DNA of 64,000 nt, taken from M3007 sp031373665 (lineage in GTDB: Bacteria; Bacteroidota; Bacteroidia; Chitinophagales; Saprospiraceae). Within the stretch, counting starts at the first letter, position 1, and each line of letters opens with the position of its first letter. The notes under the pieces were generated by a model. That model searched no databases. It was not told the DNA's origin and saw only the letters and a list, made by a program, of their open reading frames with translations. Location of the stretch: positions 37,689 to 101,688 of the forward strand of contig JANMMZ010000058.1 in NCBI GenBank assembly GCA_031373665.1, read 5' to 3'. Below, piece by piece: positions 34,170 to 43,234 of this stretch. The translations under genes and the position numbers were made by a program.

Positions 34170-34177
34170 TAAATTTG
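34170..34177 (+). promoter_or_regulatory. -7 element (TAAATTTG) of the alpha-2-macroglobulin gene
   Basis: TAAATTTG matches TAnnTTTG exactly, 75 bases upstream of the ATG at 34253. No clear -33 TTG is seen. Confidence 0.4.
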
Positions 34178-34252
34178 CGTTTCCTAATAAACTTTCTTAC
34201 GACGGTTTCTTACGAACAATCCACCAACCTTTCACTACACTTTTTCTAACCC

Positions 34253-37200
34253 ATGCGGAAGCAATTTGCTTATGCCCTCCTTGCAGTAGCCCTCGCTACT
34301 GGACTCTTTCTTTTTGTTAAAAATCAGAAAATAACCAAAGATGATGCTTATTACGAAGCCATCAGCCATTATGTGTATGCCTTTACAGGTGGTTCCATCT
34401 CTAGCACCGATCCCATCAGGGTTCGTTTTGTCAATGCTGCCGTCTCTAAAGAACAGATTGGCCAAACCGTAGATGCCGATGTTTTTTCAGTAAAACCAAG
34501 CATCGCCGCCTCGATCATCTGGGAAGATGACCGTACCATACTCCTAAAGCCCGATCAGCCCCTGCCTTACGGCAAAAAATACACGGCTCGCGTTGCATTG
34601 GGAGACATTTATACAGAGGTGCCTTCGGCTGCCAAAGTATTCGAATTCGACTTCAATGTGCGCCCCCTCTCCTTCGAGGTAGTCACTGATGGCATTGATA
34701 CCGACCCAGAGTTGGCTGGCCAACAGCGCATCGTAGGCCGGGTAAAGGTCAATGAACCTTGCGAAGCCGCCAAAGTCAAACAAATGCTTTCAGCCAAACA
34801 GGGCAATAAAGCCTTATTGGTCTCTTGGAAACACAGCGAAGACGGTAGAAACCACGAATGGATGATATCGGGTGTAGAGCGCACCAATGTGGCATCGCAG
34901 GTGGATATTCAATGGGCTGGAGCAGCCATTGGTGTTGCTAGGGCTTTCAAAGAAGTGCAGCCGATTCCGGCCGCCGATGATTTTGGAGTCTTGAGTGCCA
35001 GAGCCATTCAGTTGGAAGAACAATACATACTTATTAATTTTTCAGACCCCGTTTCTCCCGGTCAAGACCTGAGCGGCCTCATCCGTATAGAAGGTTACGA
35101 AGGCAAACTTCGGTTTGTGGCCGATGGTAATTTTGTCCGCGTGTATCCCGCCGACCGCATCACAGGCGACCACCAACTGGTGGTGGATGCTGCCGTACAA
35201 AGCAAATCGGGGCAGCGTATGAAAAGTAATTACAAGGTCAATCTTGGTTTTGAAGACCTCAAGCCCGGTGTCCGCTTGGTAGGCAGGGGAGCCATTATCC
35301 CGCAGCAATCCAATGGAGGTGTTATATTTCCTTTCGAGGCCGTAGGGCTGAGTGCAGTGGATGTTGAAATATTTAAGATATTCAATTCCAATATTTTACA
35401 ATACCTACAAGTCAATGAAATAGAAGGCGATGCCGAACTTGATCGCGTAGGAAAAGTTGTTTTACAAAAAAGTATCAGCCTTGCGGACGTAAATCCCAAT
35501 GCCTCTTCTAAGACTTGGCAACGCTACGCCATTGATCTTAAAGACATGATTAAACAGGATCCAGGAGCCATTTATCAAGTGCGTTTGGCATTCCGCCGCA
35601 GTTATGCTGCTCAAACTTGCACGGGCATCGTGGCTGGCGATGACAAAACTGCCCTTGAAAAAGAAGATGTTACGCCTGGCATGATGCGCAGTATTCTAGG
35701 CGGTGAGCGCGGTATTTATTGGGCTGACAACGACCCTTGGTGGTGGGGTGGTGGTGAAGAAGATGGAGAGGATACAAATGCCAATCCGGACCAATACCGT
35801 TGGAATCGGAGGGAAGATCCCTGCGCCAAAGAATACTATTACTATCAGCACTTCGTACAGCGCAATGTATTTGTAAGCGATCTGGGTCTTACCGCCAAGC
35901 GCGGCAAAGACCACTCCATGTTTGTAGCCGTCACCGATCTGCATACCGCCCAATCAGTGGCAGGTATTGATATCCAGTTATTCAACTATCAGTTGCAGCC
36001 GATTACTTTGGTCAAAACCAATACTGATGGTACAGTATTGATTGAAGACTTACGTGAAATACCATTTTTGGTGGTAGCCGGCGATCAAAGTCGCCGTGGA
36101 TACCTCCGTATGGCCGATGGAAATACCCTTTCGCTCAGCCGATTTGATGTAGCGGGTGTAGAAGCACAACAAGGTATGAAGGGCTATATATATGGAGAGC
36201 GCGGTGTTTGGAGACCCGGTGATTCTTTGTTCCTTAACTTTGTGTTGGAAGACAAAACGGGCAAATTGCCTGCTGGCCACCCCGTGGTGATGGAACTGAC
36301 CGATCCGCGTGGAGCCATGCAGTACCGCTCGGTACAAACCATCGGTGTAGAGGGCGTGTATCCGTTTTATTGCGCTACCCGCGCCGAAGCACCTACGGGC
36401 AATTGGCTTTGCACCGTGAAAGTGGGCGGTGCTACGTTTACTCAAAGCCTAAAAATAGAAACCGTCAAGCCTAATCGCCTTAAAATGGACTTGAATTTTG
36501 GTAAAACTTCTTTGAGTGTATCCGACAACAATGCCAAGGGCAATTTGAAAGTCAATTGGCTTCACGGTGCAGTAGCCAAAAGTTTGAAAGCCAAGGTGGA
36601 CATGCAAATTGCGTCAAAACCCACCACTTTTAGCAATTACAAAGGCTATATATTTGATGATCCATCTCGTCACTTCTATTCCGAACCGGAAGTATTGTAC
36701 GATGCCAACTTGGATCAAAACGGACAAGCATCCGTTCCTTTGAAATTTGGACAAATGGATCAAGCCCCCGGGAAATTGACGGCCAACTTCAAGGTGCGTG
36801 CTTTTGAAACGGGCGGCGACTTTAGTACTGACAATTTCCAAATGGAGTTATCGCCCTTCAATAGTTATGTGGGCGTACTCATACCGGCCAACAAATGGGG
36901 CAGTAAATCCATTGATGGCCGCGGTGCCAATATCAATTTTGCAATGGTCAATGACCAAGGAAAGCCGTTGGCTAATAAGGAAGTACGAGTAGCACTATAC
37001 CGCGTTGATTGGCGTTGGTGGTGGGATGAAGACCAATCCAGCGGTCGCGCCAATTTCAATTCTGGAGAAGTTAATGATGCATTGGATCAGGCTACGCTCA
37101 AAACTGATGCCCGTGGTCAAGTACAATGGAAGGTGCAACCAAGTGGATGGGGGCGTTTCTTGGTACGGATAGAAGACCCAGAAAGTGGCCATGCTTCGGG

Positions 37201-39913
37201 CGATTTTTTCTGGAACGGATATCCCGACGACCAGAACGACATGCAATCGCGGAATGCGGCGGCTATGCTGCCTTTCACCGCAGATAAAGAAAAGTACAAC
37301 GTGGGCGATGAGGTGGTTTTGAAAGTGCCAGCCTCCGACAATGGCCGCATACTCTTAACCCTCGAAAATGGTACGCGTGTGGCACGCCACCTTTGGTTTG
37401 ATGCCAAAGCAGGAGATAACCTGCTGAGATTCAAGGCAGAAGAACTGATGGCACCGACCATTTATGCGCATGTAAGCCTGATACAGCCCCATGCCCAAAC
37501 TAAAAATGACCTCCCGATTAGGATGTATGGTGTATTGCCGATCAATGTGGAAGATCCACGCTCGCGGTTGCAGGCGCAAATAGATATGCCTGATGTACTG
37601 AAACCCGACGAGTTTTTCAACGTTTCCCTTCGGGAATTGGGCGGCAAAGCCTGTGTTTATACCCTCGATGTTGTGGATGAGGGTTTGCTTGACCTTACTC
37701 GATTCAAAACCCCCAACCCTTGGGAGGCTTTCTATGCTAGAGAAGCGCTTGGGGTGAAAACTTGGGATATTTATGACTACGTCTTGGGTGCTTACGGGGT
37801 TGAGTTGGAGCGGATCCTTGGTATCGGCGGCGACGGTATCAATACCAAAGCGAAGGCAGCACAGATCAACCGTTTTAAGCCTTGCGTGGTGCACTTAGGG
37901 CCTTTCAAACTAGAAAAAGGACAAACAGCCAAACACCGTCTCAAAATAAGCAATTATGTTGGTTCGGTTCGGGTGATGGCTGTATTATCAGATACGCCCG
38001 AGAAAGGGGCAGGTGGCGCTTATGGCAATGCTGAAAAAACGTGTCCAGTACGAAAACCACTCATGGTATTACCCACGCTGCCGCGTGTGTTGGGCCCTGG
38101 CGAAACCTTGAAACTTCCGGTGAATGTGTTCGCAATGGAAAAATCAGTGCAGAATGCCGTCATTTCGGTTCGAGAAAAATCGGGATTGGTTTCAGTAGCT
38201 GGTAGTGGACAAAATACGTTGAATTTTAGTGAGCCGGGCGAAAAAATGGCTTATTTTGATTTGAAAGTCGGCCAAAAATCAGGCGCTGCCAAATTTGTTA
38301 TTACCGCCGAAGGTGGCGGCGAAACCGCCACTCAAGAGATAGAGTTGGAGGTACGCAACCCCAACCCACTGATCACAGTGGCTGCGGAAGCGACCATAGA
38401 ACCCGGTCAAAGTTGGTCGCAAGCACCTAATACAGGTCAATTTGCGGAAATTGCCGGAGTGTATGTTGAAATCAGCAGTATCCCGCCAGTCAATTTATCT
38501 AAGCAGTTGGACTACCTGATCCAGTATCCGCACGGATGCGTGGAGCAAACTACTTCTGCGGCATTCCCTCAATTGTACGTGGATGCGATTGCGCCGCTTA
38601 ATGACAAACAAAAGGCAGCCATTGAGAAAAATATCAAGGCTGCTATTGTCAAGATGCAGAATTTCCAAAATTCAACAGGTGGATTCTCTTATTGGCCAGG
38701 CGGCAACGATGTGGCCGATTGGGCCAGTACTTACGCTGGGCATTTTTTGCTGGAGGCCAAATCGAAGGGTTTTGCTGTACCGCAGCAAATGCTGGATCGG
38801 TGGATGGAAAATCAGACCAAGGCTTCGCGGAGATGGAATCCTCAAGCGGATGATAATGGCTGGTACTATCATGGGGTCGAAAATACCCAGGCTTACCGCT
38901 TGTTTTCATTGGCATTGGCCGGAAAACCTGATTTGGCCAATATGAACCGCCTTCGAGAACTGAAAAACAAATATGAAAGCACACTTTCATTGTTGGGCGC
39001 TGCCTATGGTGCCGCTGGTAAAAAAGAGGTAGCCCGCGATCTCATGAAAGAGTCGCAACGCGCCTTTAAATACGATTGGTGGGGATATACTTACGGGTCT
39101 AATCTCCGTGATATGGCTTTACGCTTAGAGACCTTAGTGGGTATCCAAGATAAAAAAGCCGATGATATAGCCATACAAGTGGCTACTAGTTTGGGCAATA
39201 CCAATCAATGGTATTCTACCCAAGAAGTGGCCACTTGCTTGCGTGCTTTGAGTAAGTTTACGAAGATGAATGGGGTGACTGACAAACCCGACTTCACACT
39301 GAAAGTTGGGGATCAAGATATTAGGGTGAACCAAACGACACCTTATTATATCCATACCTTCACGGAAAGTGGGTCTTCTAAAGTGTCTATCAAGAACAAT
39401 AGCAAATACAAGATATATAGTAGGCTCATCTTGAATGGCCGCCCTATTCAGGGCGATCAAACGGCTGAATCTAAAAATATTGCCTTGAATATTCGCTACA
39501 CTGATCTGAAAGGTCAGGTGATGGATGTCAGTAAACTGGCTCAAGGAACTGATTTCTTGGCGGAGGTCACCGTGACCCGCACAGGCGATATGCGCTTTGA
39601 TTTCAATGAATTGGCCTTGACTCAAGTATTCCCCTCTGGTTGGGAGATTCTTAATACCCGCATGAACTTGGTCGGCGGTAGCAATTCTGATCCTATGGAT
39701 TATCAGGATGTCCGCGATGATCGGGTGATGACTTATTTTGACCTGCCATTTAATTGGAATAATAGTCCCAATACCAAGCAATCGCGTATATACCGGATAC
39801 AACTCAATGCTGCCTACGCAGGGCGTTATTACCTGCCGACAGTGGCTTGTGAAGCAATGTACGACAATCGAATCCGGGCTGCGGCTCCGGGTAAGTGGGT
39901 GGAGGTGAATTGA
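34253..39913 (+). CDS. Bacterial alpha-2-macroglobulin with intact thioester
   Basis: The protein has 1886 residues, the usual size of Bacteroidota members. The N-terminus (RKQFAYALLAVALATGLFLF) is a signal peptide or anchor and lacks the lipobox of the E. coli YfhM type. Macroglobulin beta-sandwich domains follow, with a W- and acid-rich stretch near 490-520 (NDPWWWGGGEEDGEDTNANP). The motif EQQGMKGYIYGERGVWRPGD near 640-660 belongs to the MG domains. The thioester sits in YPHGCVEQTTSAAFPQLYVD, with Cys1429 and Gln1432 in the CxEQ motif, inside the alpha-helical thioester domain; the receptor-binding-like domain ends the protein. Such proteins trap proteases by covalent bonding in the periplasm. 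The usual partner gene pbpC is not next to it. Confidence 0.93.
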   Translation: MRKQFAYALLAVALATGLFLFVKNQKITKDDAYYEAISHYVYAFTGGSISSTDPIRVRFVNAAVSKEQIGQTVDADVFSVKPSIAASIIWEDDRTILLKPDQPLPYGKKYTARVALGDIYTEVPSAAKVFEFDFNVRPLSFEVVTDGIDTDPELAGQQRIVGRVKVNEPCEAAKVKQMLSAKQGNKALLVSWKHSEDGRNHEWMISGVERTNVASQVDIQWAGAAIGVARAFKEVQPIPAADDFGVLSARAIQLEEQYILINFSDPVSPGQDLSGLIRIEGYEGKLRFVADGNFVRVYPADRITGDHQLVVDAAVQSKSGQRMKSNYKVNLGFEDLKPGVRLVGRGAIIPQQSNGGVIFPFEAVGLSAVDVEIFKIFNSNILQYLQVNEIEGDAELDRVGKVVLQKSISLADVNPNASSKTWQRYAIDLKDMIKQDPGAIYQVRLAFRRSYAAQTCTGIVAGDDKTALEKEDVTPGMMRSILGGERGIYWADNDPWWWGGGEEDGEDTNANPDQYRWNRREDPCAKEYYYYQHFVQRNVFVSDLGLTAKRGKDHSMFVAVTDLHTAQSVAGIDIQLFNYQLQPITLVKTNTDGTVLIEDLREIPFLVVAGDQSRRGYLRMADGNTLSLSRFDVAGVEAQQGMKGYIYGERGVWRPGDSLFLNFVLEDKTGKLPAGHPVVMELTDPRGAMQYRSVQTIGVEGVYPFYCATRAEAPTGNWLCTVKVGGATFTQSLKIETVKPNRLKMDLNFGKTSLSVSDNNAKGNLKVNWLHGAVAKSLKAKVDMQIASKPTTFSNYKGYIFDDPSRHFYSEPEVLYDANLDQNGQASVPLKFGQMDQAPGKLTANFKVRAFETGGDFSTDNFQMELSPFNSYVGVLIPANKWGSKSIDGRGANINFAMVNDQGKPLANKEVRVALYRVDWRWWWDEDQSSGRANFNSGEVNDALDQATLKTDARGQVQWKVQPSGWGRFLVRIEDPESGHASGDFFWNGYPDDQNDMQSRNAAAMLPFTADKEKYNVGDEVVLKVPASDNGRILLTLENGTRVARHLWFDAKAGDNLLRFKAEELMAPTIYAHVSLIQPHAQTKNDLPIRMYGVLPINVEDPRSRLQAQIDMPDVLKPDEFFNVSLRELGGKACVYTLDVVDEGLLDLTRFKTPNPWEAFYAREALGVKTWDIYDYVLGAYGVELERILGIGGDGINTKAKAAQINRFKPCVVHLGPFKLEKGQTAKHRLKISNYVGSVRVMAVLSDTPEKGAGGAYGNAEKTCPVRKPLMVLPTLPRVLGPGETLKLPVNVFAMEKSVQNAVISVREKSGLVSVAGSGQNTLNFSEPGEKMAYFDLKVGQKSGAAKFVITAEGGGETATQEIELEVRNPNPLITVAAEATIEPGQSWSQAPNTGQFAEIAGVYVEISSIPPVNLSKQLDYLIQYPHGCVEQTTSAAFPQLYVDAIAPLNDKQKAAIEKNIKAAIVKMQNFQNSTGGFSYWPGGNDVADWASTYAGHFLLEAKSKGFAVPQQMLDRWMENQTKASRRWNPQADDNGWYYHGVENTQAYRLFSLALAGKPDLANMNRLRELKNKYESTLSLLGAAYGAAGKKEVARDLMKESQRAFKYDWWGYTYGSNLRDMALRLETLVGIQDKKADDIAIQVATSLGNTNQWYSTQEVATCLRALSKFTKMNGVTDKPDFTLKVGDQDIRVNQTTPYYIHTFTESGSSKVSIKNNSKYKIYSRLILNGRPIQGDQTAESKNIALNIRYTDLKGQVMDVSKLAQGTDFLAEVTVTRTGDMRFDFNELALTQVFPSGWEILNTRMNLVGGSNSDPMDYQDVRDDRVMTYFDLPFNWNNSPNTKQSRIYRIQLNAAYAGRYYLPTVACEAMYDNRIRAAAPGKWVEVN

Positions 39914-39954
39914 GGTTTAAAATAAAGGAGTAAATACACAGAATTTATTTCTGG

Positions 39955-40006
39955 TTAGTAACGGGTGGGTAATAAGGTGTACACTTTATTATTCACCCGT
40001 TACTAA
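39955..40006. repeat. 52-bp near-perfect palindrome (GTAACGGGT palindrome, copy 2)
   Basis: The left half 39955-39980 (TTAGTAACGGGTG ...) pairs with the right half 39981-40006 (... CACCCGTTACTAA) with three mismatches and no loop. The outer 13 bases are a perfect match. It shares the TTrGTAACGGGT arm with the hairpin at 11984-12020, so they belong to one family. It lies 41 bases after the alpha-2-macroglobulin stop. Confidence 0.65.
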
Positions 40007-40063
40007 TTCTGCCTAGCAACTATTTAATCACGATCATTGAACGCAAAGCGGTCGAACATGAAT

Positions 40064-40088
40064 TGCCCCGAATGCAATTCGGGGTATA
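40064..40088. repeat. Two mutually exclusive small hairpins
   Basis: Within this stretch GAATTGC/GCAATTC and CCCCGAAT/ATTCGGGG can each pair, but not at the same time because they share bases. It lies between the 52-bp palindrome and the terminator-like hairpin that follows. Confidence 0.4.
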
Positions 40089-40105
40089 AAAGGAATCTCG
40101 GTGTC

Positions 40106-40124
40106 AACCCCTCGCGGGGTTTTC
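40106..40124 (+). terminator. Small terminator-like hairpin
   Basis: AACCCC-TCGC-GGGGTT followed by TTCTGTATTTTG. It lies 193 bases after the alpha-2-macroglobulin stop and 41 bases beyond the fucosidase stop, so it could serve either gene. Confidence 0.45.
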
Positions 40125-40164
40125 TGTATTTTGTGGGCTGTGGTTGAATGGCTATAAGTATGAC

Positions 40165-42258
40165 CTACCGCACCTCCACCTCATCTACAAAGAGCCAAGC
40201 CTCCCCGCCCGCTCCAGGGTGCCAATTGGGGCAACGACCTTGATTGTGGGCTACGAGGCGCACAAAGCGGGTGGTCGTTTTTTGGGTAAATTCAAGTTTT
40301 TGTACTGAATCGGTGGCAGTGTCCGTCGCAATGGGCATCTGCTCGGTGTGGATGGGTTGCCAATGCGCCCCATCGTCGGATATGGCCCACTCGATGGATG
40401 TCGGCATAAATATCCAAGATGATTGGCGGCGTAAAAAATTGGCAGTAAAGTGGTTGATTTCTTTTTTTTGCCCAAAATCTAAGGTAACGATCACATCTTT
40501 TCCACTGAATCCAAGCCAATTGCCTTTGTGAAAATCAATAGAACCATACAGCCCATCGAGGAGGGTAATATCTCCTGATCCAGCATATTGGGTGGCGGGT
40601 GGCATATTGATGCTGATACCTGCATCAGCACGCACAAAACGGGCAACGGCTGTTGGGCTGGAAATTTTTCCAGCCTCATAAGCGCGTGATTGGAGGATGC
40701 CAGACTGTTGGATGACAATAGGAGTGCTATAAAGAGGGCTTTCTGGATGAGGCTCTGTCCCATCAAGTGTAAACCGTATTTGTTGTTCAGTACCCGTTTG
40801 ATGAATTGGTATATCCATTTTTTCTGAAAAGACATATGTCCGTTTTCCGTCACCAATGATCGGCTTAGTTGCCACCGATGCTGGGATAAGCGGCAGAGTA
40901 ATCATTATGATTTCATCAGATTTTGGTAATTGAATTCGTCCTAACTGTACCTTAAGTCCTTCTGTTGTTTGAACCAAAGCACCAATCCCATTATTGAACT
41001 CAAAATAACGGAGCGAATCGTTGGTTAACCGTGCTTGCTTCAGCAACGCATGTGCGCCTCGAATCATGCTATGAGGCTGCTTTATATCACTCGTCTGGGC
41101 TATATGCTCCGCAATAATAGGCTTCCATACACTAGGCTTCATAAACACATTTACAGATCCGTTTTTGTTGGCAGTATAGCGAATACCATCGCCTTCGGCG
41201 TGGTGAACCCACGGCTTTGAATCATAAATAGCCGCTCCGTTTTTCTGAACCCATTCGCCCATTTTTTCAAGTATAGCCACACTCTCTTCAGGGAAAAGAC
41301 CTTCGGCAGTAGGGCCTACATTGAGTAAATAGTTACCCCCTTTGGCGGCACAATCCACCAAATTCCAAATGAGGTCTTCGGCAGCCTTAAAGTTTTTATC
41401 GGCACGGTTATATCCCCAATGGCTATTCATGGTCATGCAAGATTCCCAGTCGAGGTTGCTTTTTTCGCCTAATATTTCTTGTTCTGGGGTGCCGAAATCG
41501 CCCACAGCATTGTTTTGGGTCATACCCTGCATCCCATTGCGGCCTTTTCCTACGCGGTTATTGACGATAATATCGGGTTGCAGGCTGCGGACATATTGAT
41601 ATAGGTTGCGGCCTTGATCTTCGGTCCATTCGTCAATCCACTCCCCATCAAACCAAAGTACCCCAACTGGGCCATAGTTTTGGATCAATTCTTTGAGTTG
41701 TGGCTTGAGGTATTGGTCTCGGTATTTTTCAAAATTGTTGCCTTTGGCATCGGGATGATGCCAATCCATGATGGAGTGATAAAAACACATCCTCAACCCC
41801 TGTTTCTTGCAGGCAGCGGCCAATTCCTTCAAAATATCGCGGTTGAAAGGGGTGCGATCCATAATGTCATAATCGCTGACTTGAGAGTCCCAAAGGCAAA
41901 ACCCATCATGGTGTTTTGAGGTAATGACGATGTATTTCATACCCGCCATTTTGGCCATGGATACCCATTTTTCAGCGTCAAATAGGGTAGGGTTAAACTT
42001 GGGGGCAAATTTTTCATATTCCTTAATGGGAATCTTTGCTTCCTCCATGATCCACTCTCCATAGTAGTCTTTCCCATCCCAAGCACCTGCTGGTACGGCG
42101 TATAAACCCCAGTGGATAAATAGTCCAAACCGCGCTTCTTGCCACCATTCCATTCGTTTGTTTTTATCTTTGGCTGACTCCATCAAATAATTGGGAGATT
42201 GGCCTTGTGCGGGAAAGGCTATCAATAGAGAGAGTACGAGGAAAGTATATTGTTTCAT
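40165..42258 (-). CDS. Secreted alpha-L-fucosidase, GH29, with C-terminal carbohydrate-binding domain
   Basis: I chose the ATG at 42258, which begins a good signal peptide (MKQYTFLVLSLLIAFPAQGQ); the ATG at 42366 adds 36 residues that hide it. The 697-residue protein has the GH29 barrel: WWQEARFGLFIHWGLYAVPA, KYIVITSKHHDGFCLWDS, GLRMCFYHSIMDWHHPDAKG, and VGVLWFDGEW with the nucleophile Asp. DCAAKGGNYLLNVGPTAEGL closes the barrel region. A chitobiase-like C-terminal segment (IRFTLDGTEPHPESPLYSTP) and an F5/8 type C (discoidin) domain (WIFMPTSIEWAISDDGAHW ... FVRLVAHNQG) follow. It removes fucose from glycans, probably in the periplasm or outside. No T9SS domain is seen. Confidence 0.93.
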   Translation of the reverse strand: MKQYTFLVLSLLIAFPAQGQSPNYLMESAKDKNKRMEWWQEARFGLFIHWGLYAVPAGAWDGKDYYGEWIMEEAKIPIKEYEKFAPKFNPTLFDAEKWVSMAKMAGMKYIVITSKHHDGFCLWDSQVSDYDIMDRTPFNRDILKELAAACKKQGLRMCFYHSIMDWHHPDAKGNNFEKYRDQYLKPQLKELIQNYGPVGVLWFDGEWIDEWTEDQGRNLYQYVRSLQPDIIVNNRVGKGRNGMQGMTQNNAVGDFGTPEQEILGEKSNLDWESCMTMNSHWGYNRADKNFKAAEDLIWNLVDCAAKGGNYLLNVGPTAEGLFPEESVAILEKMGEWVQKNGAAIYDSKPWVHHAEGDGIRYTANKNGSVNVFMKPSVWKPIIAEHIAQTSDIKQPHSMIRGAHALLKQARLTNDSLRYFEFNNGIGALVQTTEGLKVQLGRIQLPKSDEIIMITLPLIPASVATKPIIGDGKRTYVFSEKMDIPIHQTGTEQQIRFTLDGTEPHPESPLYSTPIVIQQSGILQSRAYEAGKISSPTAVARFVRADAGISINMPPATQYAGSGDITLLDGLYGSIDFHKGNWLGFSGKDVIVTLDFGQKKEINHFTANFLRRQSSWIFMPTSIEWAISDDGAHWQPIHTEQMPIATDTATDSVQKLEFTQKTTTRFVRLVAHNQGRCPNWHPGAGGEAWLFVDEVEVR

Positions 42259-42438
42259 AGGAAGCAATTGTATGTATTGAAATAAAATTAAATTCTTGAT
42301 ATTTGTTTTGGGAATTGTTCTACGAGTTCTATAAACCACAAATGTATATAATTGTCGATAAACCAAGGCTCTTGTTTGCGAAAAGACTACTTACTCAAAT
42401 TTCTATAAAAATCATCACCCAGTTTCCAGTCCTTCCCC

Positions 42439-42446
42439 TATCTTTG
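42439..42446 (+). promoter_or_regulatory. -7 element (TATCTTTG) of the exonuclease gene
   Basis: An exact TAnnTTTG match, 29 bases upstream of the ATG at 42476. It overlaps the GTG at 42446, which therefore is not a plausible start codon. Confidence 0.5.
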
Positions 42447-42475
42447 TGCCACACATTTATATCTTTATATTGCCC

Positions 42476-43234
42476 ATGTTTGCTTTAGAAACGTTTGATC
42501 CATACAACATCCTCTTTCTTGATATTGAAACCGTGCCGGGGCACCCCGAGTTCGATGATTTGGACGAAGAGTTGCAAGAACTTTGGGGTATCAAATGCCG
42601 CACTATTTTGCGGAAGACCGCCGATGAAATAGAATTTGATGAAATGGCCGAGACTTACAAGGATCGGGCGGGTATTTATGCCGAATTTGGTAAAATTGTA
42701 TGTATCTCCGTTGGTTTTTTGACCAAACAGGTTGGTAATCCAGAGCCGATACTCCGCTTAAAATCATTTTCCAATCACATGGAGCGGAGCCTGCTCGAAG
42801 ACTTCAGCGAGTTGCTTTCCAAGCATTTCAATAACCCCGATAAGTTCGCTATTTGTGGCCACAACATCAAGGAGTTTGACGTGCCTTATGTGTGCCGTCG
42901 GATGTTGATCAATCAATTGCCTTTGCCTAAAATGCTTGATATAGCAGGCAAAAAGCCTTGGGAAACCAAGCATTTGCTTGATACCTTGGAGATGTGGAAA
43001 TTTGGAGACATCAAAAATTATACATCCCTCCGCTTATTGACGGCAGTGTTTAATATCCCATCGCCCAAAGATGATATTGATGGTTCGGATGTGGCGGGCG
43101 TTTATTGGGAAGACCGCGATTTGGATCGCATCGCTTCTTACTGTGAAAAAGATGTATTGGCTACGGTGCAGTTGTATCTGCGCCTCAAGCGGCAAGCATT
43201 ACTTAGAACTGATCAAATTGTGATTGTGCGGTAG
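42476..43234 (+). CDS. Predicted 3'-5' exonuclease, PolB-exonuclease-like DEDD family
   Basis: The protein has 252 residues from the ATG at 42476. Exo I is FLDIETVPG (Asp16, Glu18), Exo II lies in CGHNIKEFDVPYVCRRM, and Exo III in YCEKDVLATVQLYLRLK. These are the metal-binding acids of DEDD exonucleases related to the proofreading domain of DNA polymerase B. The enzyme is a stand-alone nuclease without a polymerase domain. A role in DNA repair or RNA/DNA processing is likely, but the substrate is unknown. Its last 36 bases overlap the 3' end of the convergent oxidoreductase gene. Confidence 0.88.
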   Translation: MFALETFDPYNILFLDIETVPGHPEFDDLDEELQELWGIKCRTILRKTADEIEFDEMAETYKDRAGIYAEFGKIVCISVGFLTKQVGNPEPILRLKSFSNHMERSLLEDFSELLSKHFNNPDKFAICGHNIKEFDVPYVCRRMLINQLPLPKMLDIAGKKPWETKHLLDTLEMWKFGDIKNYTSLRLLTAVFNIPSPKDDIDGSDVAGVYWEDRDLDRIASYCEKDVLATVQLYLRLKRQALLRTDQIVIVR

